Shown piece after piece: positions 43,174 to 51,699 of a stretch of DNA of 64,000 nucleotides. The notes beneath the pieces were generated by a model that saw nothing but the letters and a program-made list of their open reading frames with translations, was not told where the DNA came from and searched no databases. The stretch spans positions 62,001 to 126,000 of the forward strand of contig NZ_JAIWNC010000001.1 in the NCBI RefSeq assembly GCF_020216025.1. Direction: 5' to 3'. Within the stretch, counting starts at the first letter, position 1; every line of letters starts with the position of its first letter. This stretch comes from Jidongwangia harbinensis (GTDB taxonomy: Bacteria; Actinomycetota; Actinomycetes; Mycobacteriales; Micromonosporaceae). The translations under genes and the position numbers were made by a program.

Positions 43174-44971
43174 AGTCGGCCGGCTGGGCGCCGGCGTACC
43201 CGGCCGTCCGCAGGCCCACCATCATCGACGGGATCAGCAGGTACTCGCCGCCGGCCTGCGCGTAGCACCGCGACGGGTCGCAGCGGACGCCGGGATGCCA
43301 GCGCTGGAACACCGCGACGAGGGCCGCGATGCGCTCGTCGTCCGCGGCGGTGCGCCGGTAGTCCTCCCGGGGACGGAACCGCCCGGTCGCCTCGCACCCG
43401 CGCCACGCCGCCTCGCTCGCCGGACGGTCCGGCGCCGAACGGACCAGGCGGTACGAGGTGGGCACGCGCAGCAGCGGGTTGCCGGCCGCGGCGAGCATCA
43501 GGTCCTCGTGCAGCGCGGTCAGGTCGACGCCGGTCCCGCTGAGGTGGGCGCGGACCGGCGACGGTCCGGCGTCGTCCACGAAGACCGCCGCCCGGTCCAC
43601 GCCGTCGTGGGCGGCGATCCGGCGGCCGAGCTGCGCGGCGTCGGCGACGGGAGGCCCCGGCCGGTCGCCGGTCCCGATCGGCGGGACCCCGCGCAGCAGG
43701 TCGGCGACGGGACGGTCCGGGTCCTCGGCGACCGCGCGGAGCAGGCCGACCATCCGGTGCAGGGTGTCCACGGCCGGCCCGGGCGGCAGGACGGCGGTGT
43801 CCGCGACGAGGTCGATCCGCAGGCCCGGCCACAGCGGGGCGACCTCGAAACGGAGTTCGTCGATCCCGCCGTCCCGCACCTCGACCCGGGCGTCGTCGAA
43901 GAGCACACGCGGGCGGTCGTCGGCCTGCTCGCCGAGATAGCCGAAGTACTCGATCATGGCGGGGACCACGAGGGTACCGCCGAACTCGGCGTCCGCCCGG
44001 ACGCCGTTCATCCGGCAGGCGCCGAAGTCGCGCTGGCTGTGCTGGTAGGCCCGCAACAGGATGCCCTGGGTGTCCCGGCACAGCTGCCGCGCGGTGTGGG
44101 CCGGGTCGACCGGCACCCGGCAGACGGTCGCCGTGGCCACCCGCCCGACCATGTGCCGCGTCTCGCGCCGCCACCGGTTGGCCACCGCGGTATGGAAGTG
44201 GGCGTCGCCCCCGCCGGCCAGACCGGACAGCACGATCGCGGCGGTCGCGTGGACCACGGCCGCCACCGTCACGCCGCACCGTTCGGCCACCGACGTCAGC
44301 GCGGGCAGCAGGTCCACCACCTGCACCATGGCGGCCGAGCGCTGCCGGGTGCCGCCGATGCGCTCCCGGTCGCCCCGGCCCAGCAGCACGTTGCGGGGTA
44401 CGGCGCGGCGGAACTCCTCCGCCCAGCGCATTCCCCGTTCGCTCCGTCCCCGCAGCCGGCCGGTCTCCAGGTGCGCCCAGTCGATGTTGTGGAACTGGTC
44501 GTCGTACCGGATCGCCGGGCCGCCCGGCGCCGGGTCCAGCCGCGCCTCGATCAGTCTCGCCACCGTGGCCAGCGAGAATCCGTCCAGGTCCGCGCAGTTG
44601 ACGGTCAGCTCGGCCGCGTCGGTCCGGCCCCGCGACCGCGGTACGACGACCCGGACCGCGGGCCGGTCGAGGATGCCGAAGTCGGTCCGCTCGGCCTCGG
44701 CGCGGCTCAGCACCGGCACGTCGTAGGACGACAGCACGCACTGCTCCGGCCGGCCGGCGCCGGGTTCGGTGTAGACGGTCCGCAGCGCCTCGAACCGTTC
44801 CGCGCACGCGGCGGCCGCCGCCCCCAGGTCCGCCACCCGGGTCCCGTCCGGGACGGCCAGCTGCCAGGTCATCTCCGGACGTGATCCGGGATGGTCCGTC
44901 CACCAGGTGTGGTTGTAGAACCAGAACAGCTGCTGGCCCCAGGTGAGCGGGCCGGTACGGACGATCCTCAT
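43112..44971 (-). CDS. decayed NRPS-like protein: condensation domain, adenylation remnant and carrier-like domain without Ser
   Basis: 619 residues. Residues about 1-400 have condensation-domain structure, but the HHxxxDG motif reads NCADLDG (residues 125-131), with Cys126 in place of the catalytic second His. Residues about 430-540 resemble only the small C-terminal part of an adenylation domain. Residues about 545-610 look like a carrier (CYAQAGGEYLLIPSMM), yet Tyr577 sits where the phosphopantetheine Ser belongs. It closes a 14-gene operon, eleven bases after the monooxygenase. It may be a Cys-dependent acyltransferase, a scaffold, or inactive. Confidence 0.7.
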   Translation of the reverse strand: MRIVRTGPLTWGQQLFWFYNHTWWTDHPGSRPEMTWQLAVPDGTRVADLGAAAAACAERFEALRTVYTEPGAGRPEQCVLSSYDVPVLSRAEAERTDFGILDRPAVRVVVPRSRGRTDAAELTVNCADLDGFSLATVARLIEARLDPAPGGPAIRYDDQFHNIDWAHLETGRLRGRSERGMRWAEEFRRAVPRNVLLGRGDRERIGGTRQRSAAMVQVVDLLPALTSVAERCGVTVAAVVHATAAIVLSGLAGGGDAHFHTAVANRWRRETRHMVGRVATATVCRVPVDPAHTARQLCRDTQGILLRAYQHSQRDFGACRMNGVRADAEFGGTLVVPAMIEYFGYLGEQADDRPRVLFDDARVEVRDGGIDELRFEVAPLWPGLRIDLVADTAVLPPGPAVDTLHRMVGLLRAVAEDPDRPVADLLRGVPPIGTGDRPGPPVADAAQLGRRIAAHDGVDRAAVFVDDAGPSPVRAHLSGTGVDLTALHEDLMLAAAGNPLLRVPTSYRLVRSAPDRPASEAAWRGCEATGRFRPREDYRRTAADDERIAALVAVFQRWHPGVRCDPSRCYAQAGGEYLLIPSMMVGLRTAGYAGAQPADFIGLASLAAVARKLSRIPGC

Positions 44972-44982
44972 TCGGGTGCACC

Positions 44983-46593
44983 TCAGGCGCTCAGCGCGAA
45001 GCCGCGGTAGCCGGCGGCGGCGATCTCGTCACACATCTTCCGGTACCCGCCGACGCCGCCGAGATACGGCATGAAGACCCGCGGCCGGCCGGGCACGTTC
45101 GCGCCCCGGTACCAGGAGTCGACCGTCGGGTACAGCGTGCCGCGGGCGACGGCGTCGACCTGGCCGACCCAGTCGTCCACCGCCGGCCGGGTGGCCTCGA
45201 TGGTGGTCAGGCCGCGCCGGCGCAGCGCGTCCAGGCAGTCGGCGATCCACTCCACGTGCTGCTCGATGGAGACCAGCATGTTGCTGAGCACCGACGGGCT
45301 GCCCGGCCCGGTGACCGTGAAGAGGTTGGGGAATCCCGCCATCGCCAGGCCGAGGTAGGTGCGCGGCCCGGCCGCCCACTCGTCGCGCAACGACCGGCCG
45401 CCGCGCCCGCGCAGGTCGATCGACGCCAGCGCGCCGGTCATCGCGTCGAAGCCGGTGGCGACCACGATGACGTCCAGCCGGTACTCCCGGTTCGCCGTGC
45501 GCAGCCCGTGCGCGGTCGCCCGGACCAGCGGGTCGGCCCGGACGTCGACGAGTTGGACGTTGGGCCGGTTGAACGCGGTGTAGTAGCCGGTGTCCAGGCA
45601 GATCCGCCGGGTGCCGAAGGGGTAGTCCGGGCACAGCAGCCGGGCGACGCCGGGGTCGCGGACCGTTCGGTGGATCTTCGAGCGGACGAAGCCGGCCACC
45701 GTGTCGTTGGCCGGCCGGTCGGTCATCAGGTCGGTGTACGCGGTCATCAGCGCCATCAGGCTGCCGGACCGCCAGCGCTGTTCGAACGTGCCGGCCCGCT
45801 CGTCCGGGTCGACGTCGAGCGCGGACCGGGTCGCCGGCGGATACCCGGTCACCATGCCGGAGGACGACAGCCGCTGCTGGCGCCGGAACTCGTCGTGCCG
45901 TGCCGTGAACCGGTGCCGCTCGGCGGCACTCAGCGGCCGGTTGTGCGCCGGAACGCTGTACGCCGGGGTGCGCTGGAAGACGCTCAGCCGGCCGGCCTGT
46001 TCGGCGAGCACGGGAACGGCCTGCACGGCGGACGAGCCGGTGCCGATCACGCCGATCCGCCGGCCGGCGACCTCGACGCCGTCCGGCGGCCATTCGGCGG
46101 TGTGGTGCACCGGGCCGCGGAAGCCGTCCAGGCCCGGAATCCGCGGCCACCTCGGCACCGACAGGCAGCCGGTGGCCAGGACGCAGTACCGGGCCGACAC
46201 GGTGGTGCCGTGGCTCGTGCGGACCCGCCACACCCGCACCGCCTCGTCGTAGTGTGCCGCGACCACCCGGGTGCCGAGCCGGATGTCGCGACGCAGATCG
46301 AAGCGGTCGGCCACCTGCCGCAGATAGCGGAGGATCTCGGGCTGGCCGGCGAACCGTTCCGACCAGTCCCACTCCCGCTCCAGGTCGGCGGAGAAGGAGT
46401 ACGAGTACTGCAGGCTCTCCACGTCGCAGCGGGCACCCGGATAGCGGTTCCGGTACCAGGTCCCGCCGAGGTCGTCCGCGGCCTCCAGGACCACCGCGGT
46501 CAGGCCGAGCCGGCGCAGGCGGTGGAGCAGGTACAGGCCGGCCGGGCCGGCCCCGACGACGACGACGTCCGGCCGGTCGGCGGGCCCGTCCAT
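44983..46593 (-). CDS. flavin-dependent Baeyer-Villiger-type monooxygenase
   Basis: 536 residues. GAGPAG (residues 14-19) binds FAD, GTGSSA (about 184) binds NADPH, and FRGPVHHTAEWP (158-169) is the complete BVMO fingerprint FxGxxxHxxxWP. GTWYRNRYPGARCDVES is also characteristic. The enzyme inserts oxygen next to a carbonyl or N-hydroxylates an amine. It overlaps the P450 stop by one base (TGATG). In the cluster it could act on a keto group made by the radical SAM or P450 enzymes; its substrate is not visible. Confidence 0.93.
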   Translation of the reverse strand: MDGPADRPDVVVVGAGPAGLYLLHRLRRLGLTAVVLEAADDLGGTWYRNRYPGARCDVESLQYSYSFSADLEREWDWSERFAGQPEILRYLRQVADRFDLRRDIRLGTRVVAAHYDEAVRVWRVRTSHGTTVSARYCVLATGCLSVPRWPRIPGLDGFRGPVHHTAEWPPDGVEVAGRRIGVIGTGSSAVQAVPVLAEQAGRLSVFQRTPAYSVPAHNRPLSAAERHRFTARHDEFRRQQRLSSSGMVTGYPPATRSALDVDPDERAGTFEQRWRSGSLMALMTAYTDLMTDRPANDTVAGFVRSKIHRTVRDPGVARLLCPDYPFGTRRICLDTGYYTAFNRPNVQLVDVRADPLVRATAHGLRTANREYRLDVIVVATGFDAMTGALASIDLRGRGGRSLRDEWAAGPRTYLGLAMAGFPNLFTVTGPGSPSVLSNMLVSIEQHVEWIADCLDALRRRGLTTIEATRPAVDDWVGQVDAVARGTLYPTVDSWYRGANVPGRPRVFMPYLGGVGGYRKMCDEIAAAGYRGFALSA

Positions 46594-47846
46594 CAGCGGT
46601 CCCGGGCCGGGCGCGCCACGACGGGCAGCCGCCGGAAGCCCCGCATCGTCGCGCTGCGCCGTCGCCGCCCGGAACCGCCCGGGCGCAGGTCCAGCCGGCG
46701 GGCCAGCACCTCCAGCGCCACCTCCCCCTCCAGCCGGGCCAGCGCCGCACCGAGGCAGAAGTGCGGGCCGGCGGAGAAGGCCAGGTGCTCGGCGGCCGGC
46801 GGGCGGGTGAGGTCGAATCGGTCCGGATGGGCGTACGCCGCCGGATCGCGGTTCGCCGCGCCCAGCAACGCGAAGACCCATTCGCCCGGCCGCAACGGCA
46901 CGCCGCCGAGCTCGACCGCCTCGTGGGTGACCCGGGCGACCCGCTGGACCGGCGCGTCGTAGCGCAGCGTCTCCTCCACGGCGCGGGCGGCCAGGGCCGG
47001 GTCGGCCCGCAGCATCGCCCACTGGTCCGGGTGGCTCAGCAGCGCGTGGACCGCGTTCCCCAGCAGGTTCACCGTCGTGTCGAACCCGGCGACCAGCAGC
47101 AGCGTGCAGAGCGCCCGCAGCTCGGCCGGGCTGAGCTGCTCCCCCTCGGCGGCGAGCAGCCGGCTGACCAGGTCGTCGCCGGGTGCCCGGCGGCGCCGCA
47201 CGATCAGCTCGGCGAAGGTCCGGTCGAGCGCGGCCCGGGCCAGCCGCAACCGCCTGGCCTGGCCGAGTGACCGGGCACCGTCCAGGCCGTCGCCGATGGT
47301 CCGGCCGTACCGGACCAGGGCGGCCCGGTCCGCGCCGGACAGGCCGAGCAGGTCGCTGATCACGGCGATCGGCAGCGGCACCGCGACCGCCGCGATCAGG
47401 TCGAAGGAGCGGTGGCCGGCGGCGCTCTCCACGAGCCGGGCGGTGATGTCCTCGACCCGCGGCCGGAACTGCGCGATCCGGCGGGGCGTGAACGCCGGCG
47501 CGACGAGTCGCCGCAGCCGGCCGTGGTCGGGCGGGTCCCGGTCGAGGAAGGACAGCTCGGTGGGGCTGTCGGCGGGCGGCTCGTCCCGGGCCTGCACGCC
47601 GTACCGGCGGTCGCGGAGCATCTCGTCGCACAGCGCGTGGCTGGTCGTCACCCAGGCGCCCGTGCGGGTGCGCACCATCGGCCCGGTGGCCCGGATCCGG
47701 TCGTAGCGGGGGTACGGATCGAACCGGCCCGGCCACACCTCGAGCTGCGCCATCGGGTCCCGGCGGGCCAGCGCGTGCACGGCCAGGCGGGCCCGCCGCC
47801 GGTGCAGCGCGATCCCGTACGCCACGGTGTCGGTCAGCGCGCTCAC
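46593..47846 (-). CDS. cytochrome P450
   Basis: 417 residues with all P450 marks: I-helix AGFDTT (253-258), ExxR at Glu292-Arg295, and the heme loop FSAGPHFCLG with Cys364. The length fits soluble bacterial P450s fed by ferredoxin; no redox partner is in the window. The GTG at 47846 overlaps the stop of the thiolase-like gene (GTGA), so the 43-codon-longer frame is rejected. A hydroxylation of a carrier-bound acyl or aminoacyl chain is one plausible role, by analogy to tailoring P450s acting on carriers. Confidence 0.95.
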   Translation of the reverse strand: MSALTDTVAYGIALHRRRARLAVHALARRDPMAQLEVWPGRFDPYPRYDRIRATGPMVRTRTGAWVTTSHALCDEMLRDRRYGVQARDEPPADSPTELSFLDRDPPDHGRLRRLVAPAFTPRRIAQFRPRVEDITARLVESAAGHRSFDLIAAVAVPLPIAVISDLLGLSGADRAALVRYGRTIGDGLDGARSLGQARRLRLARAALDRTFAELIVRRRRAPGDDLVSRLLAAEGEQLSPAELRALCTLLLVAGFDTTVNLLGNAVHALLSHPDQWAMLRADPALAARAVEETLRYDAPVQRVARVTHEAVELGGVPLRPGEWVFALLGAANRDPAAYAHPDRFDLTRPPAAEHLAFSAGPHFCLGAALARLEGEVALEVLARRLDLRPGGSGRRRRSATMRGFRRLPVVARPARDR

Positions 47847-48721
47847 GGCTGCTCGTCGGAGTCCACCGCGGCCAGGCAGAGGTGCCGCAGCCGGGCGTCG
47901 TATCCGATCAGGACGGTCCGCCCCGGCGCGCGGGTCCGGCCGGCCCGGGCCAGTTGCGACCAGCCCGCGGTGCACAGCTGCCCGGGGCGGGCCACGGTCA
48001 CCGGCGACGCGACGGAGCCGAGGTGGTCCGCCGGGACCGCCGGGGAGGCGATCACCCGTACCCGGTCGTGCTCGCCGGCCAGGTCCGGCAGGTGCGCCTT
48101 GAGGAGCGCACCGACCTCGTCCGGAGCCACGCCCGGGAACTGCCGCAACGGCAGGCCGGGACGGCCCGGCCCGGGCGCCGGTTCGAGCAGCAGCGCGACC
48201 GCCCGGTCGGTGGCCGGCAGACCGGTCCGGTCGGCGACGTGCCAGGGGACGGTGGCCTGGTCCAGGATCAGCACCAGGATGTGGCGCAGCGGGACGGTGG
48301 CGGCGTACGCACCGGCGACCCGCAGCGCGCTGAACGGCACCACCGAGCCCTGGTCGCAGAGCGTCAGACCGAGCGGCGCGGCGGGCAGCGCGCCGGTCAG
48401 GAACGTGCCGGGGAACCGGCGGTGGTCCAGATCCGGTACGGCGTGGCAGAGGATCACCAGGTCCACCGACGACCAGCCCGGACCCAGCTCGTCGACCAGC
48501 CGCCGGGCCATCGTGGTGAACGCGGTGTATCCACCGGCCCGCAGGATCTCCGGCCGGAACCGGCCGCCGCCGCTCGCGACGAGGTCGGACAGGTACTCCT
48601 CCGCCCCGGGACCCGGCCGGTCGGCGCCCGGCGGCCCGAAACCGCGGTCGTACGCGGCGACCAGGCGCAGCGGCAGCGCCGCGGTCCCGCCGGGGCGGCG
48701 TGCGGGCGCGGCGGCGGTCAC
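47843..48721 (-). CDS. short thiolase-fold (KAS III-like) protein without the usual catalytic Cys
   Basis: 292 residues. VDLVILCHAVPDLDH and LTLCDQGSVVPFSALRVAGAY resemble the core of KAS III-like proteins. Aligned by eye with the complete homologue at 51700, the nucleophile position falls on Ser126, while a Cys lies four residues earlier. No clear His/Asn pair was found. It may be a partner subunit of 51700 or an acyltransferase with altered chemistry. The GTG at 48721 overlaps the ACP stop (GTGA); a GTG two codons upstream is possible. Confidence 0.65.
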   Translation of the reverse strand: MTAAAPARRPGGTAALPLRLVAAYDRGFGPPGADRPGPGAEEYLSDLVASGGGRFRPEILRAGGYTAFTTMARRLVDELGPGWSSVDLVILCHAVPDLDHRRFPGTFLTGALPAAPLGLTLCDQGSVVPFSALRVAGAYAATVPLRHILVLILDQATVPWHVADRTGLPATDRAVALLLEPAPGPGRPGLPLRQFPGVAPDEVGALLKAHLPDLAGEHDRVRVIASPAVPADHLGSVASPVTVARPGQLCTAGWSQLARAGRTRAPGRTVLIGYDARLRHLCLAAVDSDEQP

Positions 48722-49011
48722 GAGCACGGCGGACCGCTCACCTGGGTGTGCACGTACCCGGCCAGCGACCGCACGGTGGCGAAGTGGTGCTGTTCCAGGT
48801 CGTCCAGGTCGAAGTCGGCGTCCAGGCCGGCCTCGATCTCCAGGATCAGCTGCAGCGCGCTGATCGAGTCGACGCCGAGCTCGTCGAGCAGGCGGTCGTC
48901 GTACCCGATCTCGCCCACTCCGCGCCGGAGCACCCGGGCGACCACCCGGCGGACCAGGTCCAGGTGCCCGTCGCCGGGCTGGACGGCGGAGGTGGTGCGG
49001 CGATCGGTCAT
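48718..49011 (-). CDS. acyl carrier protein next to the PLP decarboxylase
   Basis: 97 residues with the phosphopantetheine Ser49 in LLDELGVDSISALQL, followed by DFDLDDLEQHHFATVRSLAGY. It is flanked by and coupled to the decarboxylase (ATGA) and the thiolase-like gene. This layout is like BtrI in butirosin, where the carrier holds the amino acid during decarboxylation. It is the best candidate carrier for the ATP-grasp ligase. Confidence 0.93.
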   Translation of the reverse strand: MTDRRTTSAVQPGDGHLDLVRRVVARVLRRGVGEIGYDDRLLDELGVDSISALQLILEIEAGLDADFDLDDLEQHHFATVRSLAGYVHTQVSGPPCS

Positions 49012-50318
49012 CGTGCGGCTCCTTCGGTCATCGGATGCGGCGTCCCGGCCATCAGGTCGTCGCTCAGGTGCTGGGCCCGGAGCAGGTCGTCCACGGTGTC
49101 CCGGCGGCGGATCAGGTAAGCCCGGCCGCGGTCGACCAGCACCTCGGCCGGGTGGCCGTGGCTGAGGAACAGCACCGGCGAGGCGGACGGCCCGTACGCG
49201 CCGGAGCGCAGCACCCCGACGAGGTCGCCGACCCGGACCGGCGGCAGGCCGACCGCCTTGCCGAGGGTGTCGTTGGGCGTGCACAGCGGCCCGGTCACGT
49301 GCCACCGTTCGGTGCGCGGCTCGTCCATCCGGTTGAGCAGCGCCAGTGGATAGTTCCGCTTGACCAGGGTGCCGACGCCCACGGCCGCCATGTGGTGGTT
49401 GGTGCCGCCGTCCACGATCGCGAAGTTCTCGCCGTGCGAGGTCTTGGTGTAGTTGACCCGGGTCACGTACACGCCCGCGGGTCCGGCCAGGTAGCGGCCG
49501 ACCTCGAGCAGGATCCGGGTCCGCGGGTGGCGGGCCGCGAAGTCGCCGACGATCGGGGTGAGCAGGCCGGTGAGCAGGTCCAGGTCCAGGTCGCGTTCGC
49601 CGTCGAAGTAGGCGATGCCGAGGCCGCCGCCGACGTCCACCATCTCCAGCGGGAAGCCGCCGTGCCGGCTCAGGCGATCGGCCAGCTCGAGGATGCGGGC
49701 GGTGTTCTCCGCGACGACCTGTTCGTTCAGGATCCGGGTGCCCACGTACGTGTGGATCCCGGTCAGGCGGACACCCGGGCGGCGTAGCCGGCCGGGTCCG
49801 GTCGCCAGCAGGTGGGCCTCGTCGATGCCGAACTGACCGGGCCGGCCACCCATGGTCAGCGCCGAGCCCTTCACCGCGAAGCCGGGGTTCACCCGCAGCA
49901 TCACGGGCGCGACCGTGCCGTGCGCCCGGGCCCGCTCGTCGATCAGGTCGAGTTCGCCGAACGACTCGCAGACGATCGCCGCGACGCCGGCCCGCAGGCA
50001 GGCGTCCACCTCGTCGACGGTCTTGCCCGGGCCCAGGAACACGATGTGCCCCGCGGGCACCCCGGCGCGTTGCGCGGTGACCAGTTCGGCCAGCGACGAG
50101 ACCTCGGCCCGGGCGCCCAGCCCGCGCAGCAGTGCGCAGATCGACAGGTTCGGGTTGGCCTTGAGCGAGTAGAACACCTCCATCGCCGGGGGCAGCCCGG
50201 CGCGGAGGCCGGCCCATCGCCGCCGCAGGATCTCGCCGTCGTAGAGGTACAGGGGGGTGCCGAACGTGCCGGCCAGCCGGCCGACGGGCAGTCCCTGGAT
50301 CGCGAATTCGGCGGTCAT
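49008..50318 (-). CDS. PLP-dependent (fold III) decarboxylase, BtrK/LysA-like
   Basis: 436 residues of the diaminopimelate/ornithine decarboxylase family. The PLP Lys53 lies in VFYSLKANPN, HTYVGTRI and VDVGGGLGIAY bind the cofactor phosphate, and GPLCTPNDTL carries the active-site Cys. The alanine-racemase-like C-terminal barrel is complete. The close BtrK-type context (ATP-grasp before, ACP after, both by ATGA overlaps) suggests it decarboxylates an amino acid tethered to the ACP, such as glutamate to a GABA unit. The amino acid is inferred. Confidence 0.9.
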   Translation of the reverse strand: MTAEFAIQGLPVGRLAGTFGTPLYLYDGEILRRRWAGLRAGLPPAMEVFYSLKANPNLSICALLRGLGARAEVSSLAELVTAQRAGVPAGHIVFLGPGKTVDEVDACLRAGVAAIVCESFGELDLIDERARAHGTVAPVMLRVNPGFAVKGSALTMGGRPGQFGIDEAHLLATGPGRLRRPGVRLTGIHTYVGTRILNEQVVAENTARILELADRLSRHGGFPLEMVDVGGGLGIAYFDGERDLDLDLLTGLLTPIVGDFAARHPRTRILLEVGRYLAGPAGVYVTRVNYTKTSHGENFAIVDGGTNHHMAAVGVGTLVKRNYPLALLNRMDEPRTERWHVTGPLCTPNDTLGKAVGLPPVRVGDLVGVLRSGAYGPSASPVLFLSHGHPAEVLVDRGRAYLIRRRDTVDDLLRAQHLSDDLMAGTPHPMTEGAAR

Positions 50319-51688
50319 CGCTCCGCCGCCTCCCCCAGCACCGCGAGCCGCCGGGCCAGTTCCCGGTCCAGGGCGCGCAACCGCGCCTCCGAATCGGCCA
50401 GCAGGAGCACGTACAGCCGCCCGTCGAACGGCCCGGCGCCCTCGGTCGCGGCCGCGGCCGCGTTGAGCGTGGCGAAGTTGTGCACCACGACTCCGCCGTC
50501 GCCGTGCCGGGTGTGCAGCAGTCCGCCGAGTTCCCGGCGCAGCGTGCCGAACGGCACCCGGGCCGCCAGCCGGACCGGATGGTGCCGGGCCAGCGCCCGC
50601 CGCCCGGCGCCCAGCAGTTCCTCGAGGCGCAGCTGGTAGGTGGACATGTTGTTCCGGGCGTTGATCTCGATGACCGGGAACAACCGGCCGTCCTCGGTGA
50701 TGAGCGCGTCGATCCCGGCGACGCCGCGGTACCCGTCGGCCGCCAGCCGCCGGCCGATCGCCTCGCCCGCGTCGCGCAGCACCGACTCCTGCCCGCCGGT
50801 CAGATCGGGCGGGAACCGGTGTCCCCGGTGCACTCCGCCGTCGGTCACCGCCTCCTTGACGAAGTCGAATCGGACCGCGCCGTCGGCGCCCACGGTGACC
50901 TGGTAGTTCAGGTCGGTCCGGCGATCCACCCAGAACTCGACGACGACGGCCAGCCGGTCGTCGCCGGTGCGCTCGGCCCGCCGGGCGAACTTGCGGGACA
51001 CCTGGTCCAGACGGGCCGCGTCCGCGACGATCAGGATGCCCTTGCCGGACACCCCGAACGCCTCCTTGACCGCGACCGTGACACCGTCCGCGACGAGCGG
51101 CCGGGCGTACCGGCAGGCCGCCGCCCAGTCGGCGAGGTTCTCGCAGGTCCATCCGGTCGGCTGGGGCAGGCCGAGCGCGTCCGCCAGCCGCCGGCTGTAG
51201 ATCTTGCTGTTCACCGCCTTGCAGACCGCGGCGGGACTGCCCGCGAGCGGCAGGCCGCAGGCCCGGGCGAGATCCTCCTCCAGCGCCGAGACACCGTGCG
51301 GCACCAGCTGCGCGCCGGCCGGCGACAGCTGCCGGAGCCGGTCCAGCAGCCGCGGGTCGGCCAACGCGTCCGCGGTCACCACCCGGTGCGGCTCCGGCGC
51401 GGCGGGAGACAGCACCTGGGGCGGGTCCACCCCCAGCTCGCACAGGTAGCTCAGGAAGTCGGGGTCGGGCGGCGCCTTGACCAGGACGTGGTCCTTCTCC
51501 CCGGCCAGGAACAGCGCGAACTCGTCCATCCGGTGCACCACCGCGGTGCTGGTGGTGAGTCCGGTGCCGGGCAGCCCGGGTTCGCCCGCGGCCCACTGGC
51601 GCTCGACCTCGAAGTTGCCCACCACGACCATGGGCGCCGCGCGGTCGGTGAGCAGCGACTCGCGCAGCCGGTCCAGGAAGTCCCGCAT
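50315..51688 (-). CDS. ATP-grasp ligase with pre-ATP-grasp domain, BtrJ-like
   Basis: 457 residues. The N-terminal MVVVGNFEVERQW region is typical of pre-ATP-grasp domains. The grasp core has AVKEAFGVSGKGI (ATP-binding Lys and Gly loop), VVVEFWVDRRTDLNYQ and the metal-binding PVIEINARNNMSTYQ. In butirosin, the homologous BtrJ links glutamate to the ACP BtrI with ATP. This gene is four bases from the BtrK-like decarboxylase, itself coupled to an ACP, so it probably loads the amino acid. GGGGG precedes the ATG at 51688. Confidence 0.85.
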   Translation of the reverse strand: MRDFLDRLRESLLTDRAAPMVVVGNFEVERQWAAGEPGLPGTGLTTSTAVVHRMDEFALFLAGEKDHVLVKAPPDPDFLSYLCELGVDPPQVLSPAAPEPHRVVTADALADPRLLDRLRQLSPAGAQLVPHGVSALEEDLARACGLPLAGSPAAVCKAVNSKIYSRRLADALGLPQPTGWTCENLADWAAACRYARPLVADGVTVAVKEAFGVSGKGILIVADAARLDQVSRKFARRAERTGDDRLAVVVEFWVDRRTDLNYQVTVGADGAVRFDFVKEAVTDGGVHRGHRFPPDLTGGQESVLRDAGEAIGRRLAADGYRGVAGIDALITEDGRLFPVIEINARNNMSTYQLRLEELLGAGRRALARHHPVRLAARVPFGTLRRELGGLLHTRHGDGGVVVHNFATLNAAAAATEGAGPFDGRLYVLLLADSEARLRALDRELARRLAVLGEAAER

Positions 51689-51699
51689 CCGTACCCCCG

